64,000 bases of DNA from Glandiceps talaboti. Lineage: Eukaryota > Hemichordata > Enteropneusta > Spengelidae. The notes beneath the pieces are model-generated. The model saw only the letters and a list, made by a program, of their open reading frames with translations, ran no database searches and had not been told where the DNA came from. This document shows, in pieces, positions 28,025 to 64,000 of this stretch (its first letter is position 1; the number at the start of each line of letters is the position of its first letter). Location: NCBI RefSeq assembly GCF_964340395.1, contig NC_135557.1, positions 8,096,709 to 8,160,708 on the forward strand, read 5' to 3'. A program made the position numbers and the translations under genes.

Positions 28025-28317
28025 ACGAACAATAGCAATTCTACGAACCAATACCTAGCTGACATCTTGCTACCATAATAGGTATTGAGACATGTGTTTA
28101 CAGTGGAGGTGACACATCACAGCGGCCACAGCAAACAACATGACGTGATAGGTCTCAATACGTCAATATTCCTTGCCCCCACTTGAAGTTATACATGTGG
28201 GTCAATGTACACAAGGTTTAGTAATACTAAATTACACATAAACCGAAGTATCCCATAATATTAACACTACTCGAAAATCATGTGACAAGCAGTGGCAACA
28301 TGCCAACGGTTAGGGGG

Positions 28318-28646
28318 GGCGCATTGACAGAATGCCGATGTAGATTAATAGGATCAAATTTATTTAAGCTTGACGAAGTGAGATCCAACAAGTTTTTGAG
28401 CAGAATAGCGTTATATCAGCTATTGAATGTTTGGGGACCCCAACTAGTATAGTAGAGAAAGAAATCAAATAAACTCATTAAAATATATTTCCATAGTTTG
28501 TTTTAGCTTGAATCACAACTTTGACGGGTTATCCACGGTAAAAAAACTTGAGGACTCAAGTGGAGTTTATACTTAACAAACAAACATACCTATTGCATGT
28601 GCTCCATGGTGATAATACTTTGTCAACGACAAGTATACAAACTCAA

Positions 28647-28681
<35 letters not shown>

Positions 28682-28785
28682 AACAAACAAACAGAAACAG
28701 TGTCTCCCTATATATGACCACGCCAAACATACACAAACTCCATACAACACAGTCAATACACAGGGGCATACGTATTCACACAACG

Positions 28786-28830
<45 letters not shown>

Positions 28831-29178
28831 CAGACAGTACATATACACTAAAATAGTATATACTAAAACTGTCACAAACACCATGGTCACATGCAAGAAT
28901 CATAACAAGTGACTATATTCTTTATTCCATGTAACATATCTTCATTACTTATACATATGTATTTCTATAAGTAAGTAGTAAGTTCACATATGAAATACAT
29001 TGTTCTGATTGTCTTTCCAACATGGTAACCTTGTCCGTAAGCTTGTTTTAAAAGCAACCCCCGCCACACATTTACTTCAGGCAACACCAAGTATAGATTT
29101 GAATAGCAACATTAAACACAATAGTCTACCATATAATGGCCATTATTCATAAATTCACTATGCTTTTGTACTCGTCAC
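28318..29178. other. Intergenic region between genes B and C
   Basis: No gene is seen. AC microsatellites lie at about 28648-28680 and 28785-28828. The part from about 28910 to 29080 resembles 24690-24830 (both contain GGTAACC followed by TTGTC or CTGTCG), the shared 3' flank of the paralogues. Confidence 0.6.
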
Positions 29179-33112
<3,934 letters not shown>

Positions 33113-34167
33113 TCTCAGTGTTGTTTTTTTCAAAAACTGATTTCTTCTCTGACACTCAAGTCATTTGAGACTGTAAAACCAATGATACGTCATATTAATT
33201 CTATGAAATATAGCTATTTTCAGATATCTGTTTACTCACGAGGTCAAAGGACCCACGACATTAAGCTTACGAACACGGTGCATATTGGCGATCAACCAAC
33301 AATCGTGCGTACAGTAAATACCGGTGCAGTCAAGATAAAACCAGTTTCGGTCCTATTATTTCAAGTGTATTTGCCACCCTTTCTGTGCTCTTTTATGGAG
33401 GAAATGAATAAGGAAGGTAGACAGGTAATGTATTACCGTGTTTGTGTATTTTTAAACTTTGGTTTTTACATGTTCGTGAGTATAGTTCGCGTTTATTATT
33501 ACATCCCATAATCTACCTAACAGTCATGTGACCTCTAGGTGAACAGGTAAACTGTTAAAATACAGATTAAAAAGTTCCACAAGAAACTTGGTGTACGATA
33601 AGGTTTGGAAGAAATATTAGATGAATAAGAAATCCTGAATGCATAACTTAATACATAAGGAAAATAAAGTCATTTTCTGAAGGTGTTTGCTATACTCGTA
33701 ATCGTGTATTCGTCCATCGGTATGATATAGTTTATCGTGTACCACAGTCCCTCTATCAGGGCTGTGCGAGTACCAAAGGTCGCATTGCAATGTTGCCAGT
33801 GACTACTAAACGTATACCACTCTATCCTAACAGCTGCAGTATTAGTTGCCATATTGTGAAGGACATAGTGTCTCTGTACGGATAGAAATAATAGGACTGT
33901 AACAGATATTACCCTCCTAGGAATACTGTTATACTAGAACTTGGAAGTTTGATTTTAGTGGAAACAGTCTTTACGGTGAGTATAGTAAAACAGGATAACC
34001 GCGGTAGCAAGGCTACTGTAATTATTTGTGATGTAATTTCCGGTTTCGTTCATTTTTTGGTATCACGTGCATATATATAATATTCTGGTATGTGTATTCT
34101 TGCACTGACAGACAACGTTGTTATTTATATTCCACCCACAGAGCTAACGCAGCATGTAACCCTTGGA
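33113..34167. promoter_or_regulatory. Head-to-head promoter region of genes C and D
   Basis: This holds the 5' flanks of two divergently transcribed Ig receptor genes. A CCAAT sequence and TACGTCA lie near 33178-33192. AGGTCAAAGGACC near 33241, close to a DR1 nuclear-receptor site, lies closer to C. A TATA box and an E-box lie next to D. A 60-codon frame at 33670-33852 on the minus strand has no recognised features. Confidence 0.5.
34072..34080 (+). promoter_or_regulatory. TATA box of gene D
   Basis: TATATATAA lies about 90 bases before the chosen ATG at 34168, with TCACGTG (an E-box) immediately upstream. This favours the ATG at 34168 over the in-frame ATG at 34090, which would lie at or before the expected transcription start. 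Confidence 0.55.
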
Positions 34168-60931
<26,764 letters not shown>

Positions 60932-62974
60932 GGCAACAATTCTGGTGTCTATAACAATATTGAATAACGTAAATGTATACAACATCAACAAGTTCCGTCA
61001 AGTTCCTGTTTATAATTATTTCAGTTTCTTAAATCGCTAATTAATATCTAATTATAATACACAGAAAAAAACATATCTAACTCGGTCGAATCGCGCTAGA
61101 ATACAAATAGAATGTACACGGGATGCTGCGCTGTGGCATGTACCGATAGAATAGCCCTCAACGTCGTAGACTTTACTCTTCTGTCTTGTCACGCGATTGC
61201 AAGATCGAGTTTGAAAATTCAACCTCCACGAGATCAGCATTTTTTCTGTGCTCTGAGAAACACACAGGTCATGTGTCATGTACAAATTGTTTGTGAATGT
61301 TGTAGGATGGTAACTTGATACACAAATTAGTTGAAAATTAGTTGTTTCATAGAATAAAAAAAAACTTTCCAAATGAGACAAATTCCCCTGCAAACAGCTG
61401 CTTAGATTGTGTTTCATTCAGGATTATTCAAATATGCGGCATTTGCATGTGTAAAACCCAGATATAGGGAATGTTTATATTTTGGTGATTACTTGCCAGT
61501 GAGTCATCACAAGTTCTCCACCTCCAAACATACAGTCAGTCATATGCAAAATAGGGTCCCATGCACCGTCAGTTGTATGTTTTAGGACTAACAATTTAGT
61601 TTATTTCCATTACCTTTGGTGTTTCTATCTCATGTGGTCTATATTTCGTGTATACTTCAATCAGACCTTGCAAGTTCTCAAGTTAATGATCGTGGTGCCT
61701 GTGTTGAATTTGCCGTATGGCTGGCAAAGTGGGTTCATATTGAAACAACACAAAATTTTGAAGACTTAAATTTATAATACCTGAAACTCGATGTCATGTT
61801 TTTGCCATGCATGTAGTCTAAACGACAGTCACATTGTATTTTCCCGCCTAAAGGGTTTGTTTAGGTGTTTTAAATATATAATTCTTCGTATTGCTAGTAA
61901 ATTTACAAATAATTAGATGTTGATTACATGAGATTCTGCGATAATATCTAGCTCTATTTTCTCTGAATGTATGATAATGGTACAGTAAATTAAACAGTGA
62001 GGTTGGCGGCCATATTGTTTTTTTCCCAAAACTATAGTGATTTCTATCGGCCGTTTTTCATGGATTATGCCTTGAGACGACTAAAATAAAAAAAATGCAA
62101 GATGTACAAGTTTTCAAAAATCCTAATTTTGAAACGCAGTGGACATGATTATGTAAATCGTACAAATGTCAATGTACTGAAAATTGAGTTAGCACACTCG
62201 AAACGGATCATGTAAATATCACTAAAATATTCTATTCACGTTCAAAATGTAATTTGCGATGGTCACCACAGTGTAATGATGGCGTCTCGGATTTGAAGGG
62301 AAATCTTTTTAACATATTAAAATTCGTACCCGAGTTTAGAGACTGCACACATCTCATAAAACTTATTGATATAACGCTCACTTGTAATGAGTCATTTGCA
62401 TAATTAACGATTTTCAGTAATTATACTCTATTTTAGGAATGTCTGTCTATCTATCTCTGTCTGTCTGGCTGGCTGGCTGGCTGACTGGCTGTTTGGCTAG
62501 CTGGCTGGTTGGTTGACTCAATTCTAACGAAATTTGGTGGAAATATTCTTTAGGGTAATAATTAGGTTTTGGTAAACACCAATGAATATTGATGAGCTAT
62601 TTACATAAATTATGTTATTCGGTAATTACGCTATATCTTAATGATGTACATTTCACAATCAATATAATTTGGTTCATATATCAGTAGGGTAAAATAGAGC
62701 ACCAAGTCTACTATCAAAACAGTGAGATTAGCCCTCCCCATCAGTTAATTCTATTACTGCACAATGGAAGCCAGGAGAGTAGAATCAAAATGTCTTCTGG
62801 CTCGACAAAAAGGTGGGAATGAGTCGGGGTGTTGTAATATTTTGAGTTAATAAAGACGTGTCATTTTTTTCTGACTCATGGCACCCCTCATAATTGCTGA
62901 ACGAAGCTGCATTTTTATTCGCATGACTACAGGTCAGATAAAGCTAACAGGAAAGTTTACCTCCCGATAAAATT
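60932..62974. other. 3' flank of gene D with dispersed repeats
   Basis: No exon is recognised. The block at about 61236-61560 resembles 6480-6795 (both contain TGTTGTAGGATGGTAACTTG and ATTTTGGTGATTACTTGCCA), so a dispersed repeat of about 320 bases is present in both introns and flanks. The block at about 62440-62645, with TCTG and GGCT units, is a reverse-strand relative of the repeat at 39655-40300. Confidence 0.6.
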
Positions 62975-63860
62975 ATGGGGAGTGTCTTAGCTGTTTCTAA
63001 ACATCCTCTCACTGGTGTTGACATCCTACCGTATCCCCTCCCTCCACTATTTAATTACAACATACCTACCAGCCATTTCCGGCACTCCATCCCAACATTA
63101 CAAGATATATCATCATTTATACAGCTGTCCAAAATACAAACTGACCTACCCGACGTCAGAAAACAACAAACCCAGTTGAATGATTCAATGGCTTTTTTCA
63201 ACACCAAATATCAAGAAATGGGAAATCGTATAGACGCCTTGAAACGGGATAACACACAACTAAGACAACAAAATACACAACTGAATCAACAGATCAATAT
63301 GGTAGAAGACGATCTGAACAATTCAAATCAATACAACCGGAGAATAAACCTGGAAGTAAGTTATTTCCCAGAGACAGAAGGTGAAGATGTGACCGGAACT
63401 TTCTCAGAATATTCAAAAAGATAAAACCGAACATTAAAGAAAGTGGTGTCAACACTGCTCACCGCATCGGACCACATGATAGACGTAACAACACTGCCGC
63501 GTCAGCAATGTCAACACGAACAGGACCAATACCGATCATAGTAAAATTCACAACCAGGAAGGCAAAAAACGGCGTGTACGACAACAGGAAAAAACTCAAA
63601 AATACAACTGGTATGGATAGTCCGTCAAAACTATACATCAACGAAAACCTACTACCAGCCATGCGCAAGCTACTGTACAAGATAAATGTAAGAAGGAAAG
63701 ATACTACAAGTACATGTGGATAAATAATGGGAAGATTTATGTTAAGAAGGACGACACATCAAGAATACTGATGACTTATCAAGAATTGTTTAATATAGAA
63801 GGTACTTTCAGTCACTCCGACTACCTCAGAACTTACCCCAAAGCTTCTCTTTATTGAACA
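62975..63860 (+). mobile_element. LINE ORF1 remnant (coiled coil plus RNA-binding domain)
   Basis: A 149-codon frame (62975-63424) contains a coiled coil (LKRDNTQLRQQNTQLNQQIN). After a one-base frame change near 63395 come NFLRIFKKIKPNIKESGV and TAHRIGP, then IPIIVKFTTRKAKNGVYDNR, LYINENLLPAMRKLLYKIN and, after a second frame change near 63690, YYKYMWINNGKIYVKKDD. This is the coiled-coil, RRM-like and C-terminal layout of LINE ORF1 proteins, which coat the element's RNA. The frame changes make it a dead copy. No ORF2 is visible before the window ends. Confidence 0.75.
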
Positions 63861-64000
63861 GAAAGACCTTTGTTGGTGCCTTATGCGCATTGTATAAGTT
63901 AGTACAACTACTAGTAGTTACCTACCAAAATTCTAAACAGTGACAATATACTTCTTTGCTTTTTAACATAGACCACTACCCCTTATCGCCATACAATTAT
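63861..64000. other. Window end, nothing recognised
   Basis: Non-repetitive sequence with no coding signal that I can identify. Confidence 0.5.

Noticed and set aside
33670-33852. 60-codon minus-strand frame between genes C and D
   Set aside because: It has a normal composition but no signal peptide, domain or splice partner I can recognise, and it lies in a promoter region.
34090-34167. Upstream in-frame ATG that would lengthen gene D by 26 codons
   Set aside because: It lies only about 10 bases after the TATA box, before the expected transcription start, and would bury the signal peptide.

Overview
This is eukaryotic nuclear DNA from an invertebrate animal. The genes are split by GT-AG introns, the DNA is AT-rich and loaded with di-, tri- and tetranucleotide microsatellites, and it carries Ty3/gypsy, LINE, SINE and TIR-transposon remains. 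The gene set (immunoglobulin receptors, death effector domains, a vesicular nucleotide transporter) suggests a marine invertebrate deuterostome or lophotrochozoan; the species cannot be fixed from the sequence. No tRNA, rRNA or CRISPR array was recognised. All gene models are my own splice predictions. They are supported because exon phases match across every junction and by homology between copies inside the window.

Layout. (1) 527-3587 (+): 3' part of a receptor gene with half an Ig domain, one membrane segment and a cytoplasmic death effector domain (DED). (2) 4511-16782 (-): a complete nine-exon SLC17A9-like (vesicular nucleotide transporter) gene, 451 codons. (3) 17.3-18.0 kb: a decayed duplicate of the Ig exon of gene 1 and its flank. 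(4) 20342-33112 (-): three tandem paralogues (A, B, C here), each signal peptide + one V-type Ig domain + membrane helix + short tail. (5) 34168-60931 (+): a 12-exon gene (D here), head-to-head with C, with signal peptide, three Ig-like units, a membrane helix, an acidic tail and the first part of a DED. Its introns hold a TTAA-ended foldback element, a 67-bp minisatellite array, a 5.2-kb TIR transposon with a decayed DUF7869-like transposase, tandem MITE copies and a dead Ty3/gypsy element on the opposite strand. (6) 58.2-60.9 kb: rearranged and inverted DED exon copies. (7) 62975-63860 (+): a frameshifted LINE ORF1.

The central observation is a family of single-pass receptors that join an Ig ectodomain to a DED inside one polypeptide, next to a cluster of small V-set receptors and an ATP-loading vesicle transporter. 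The gene 1 DED carries the RxDL motif typical of FADD/caspase-8-type DEDs. An Ig-sensing receptor wired directly to a DED platform would be a cell-death or NF-kB type immune receptor unlike the vertebrate death receptors, which carry a death domain and recruit DED proteins through FADD. This function is inferred from domains only. Genes A and B also share a perfect kappaB-type decamer just upstream of their start codons, which would fit immune-inducible expression.
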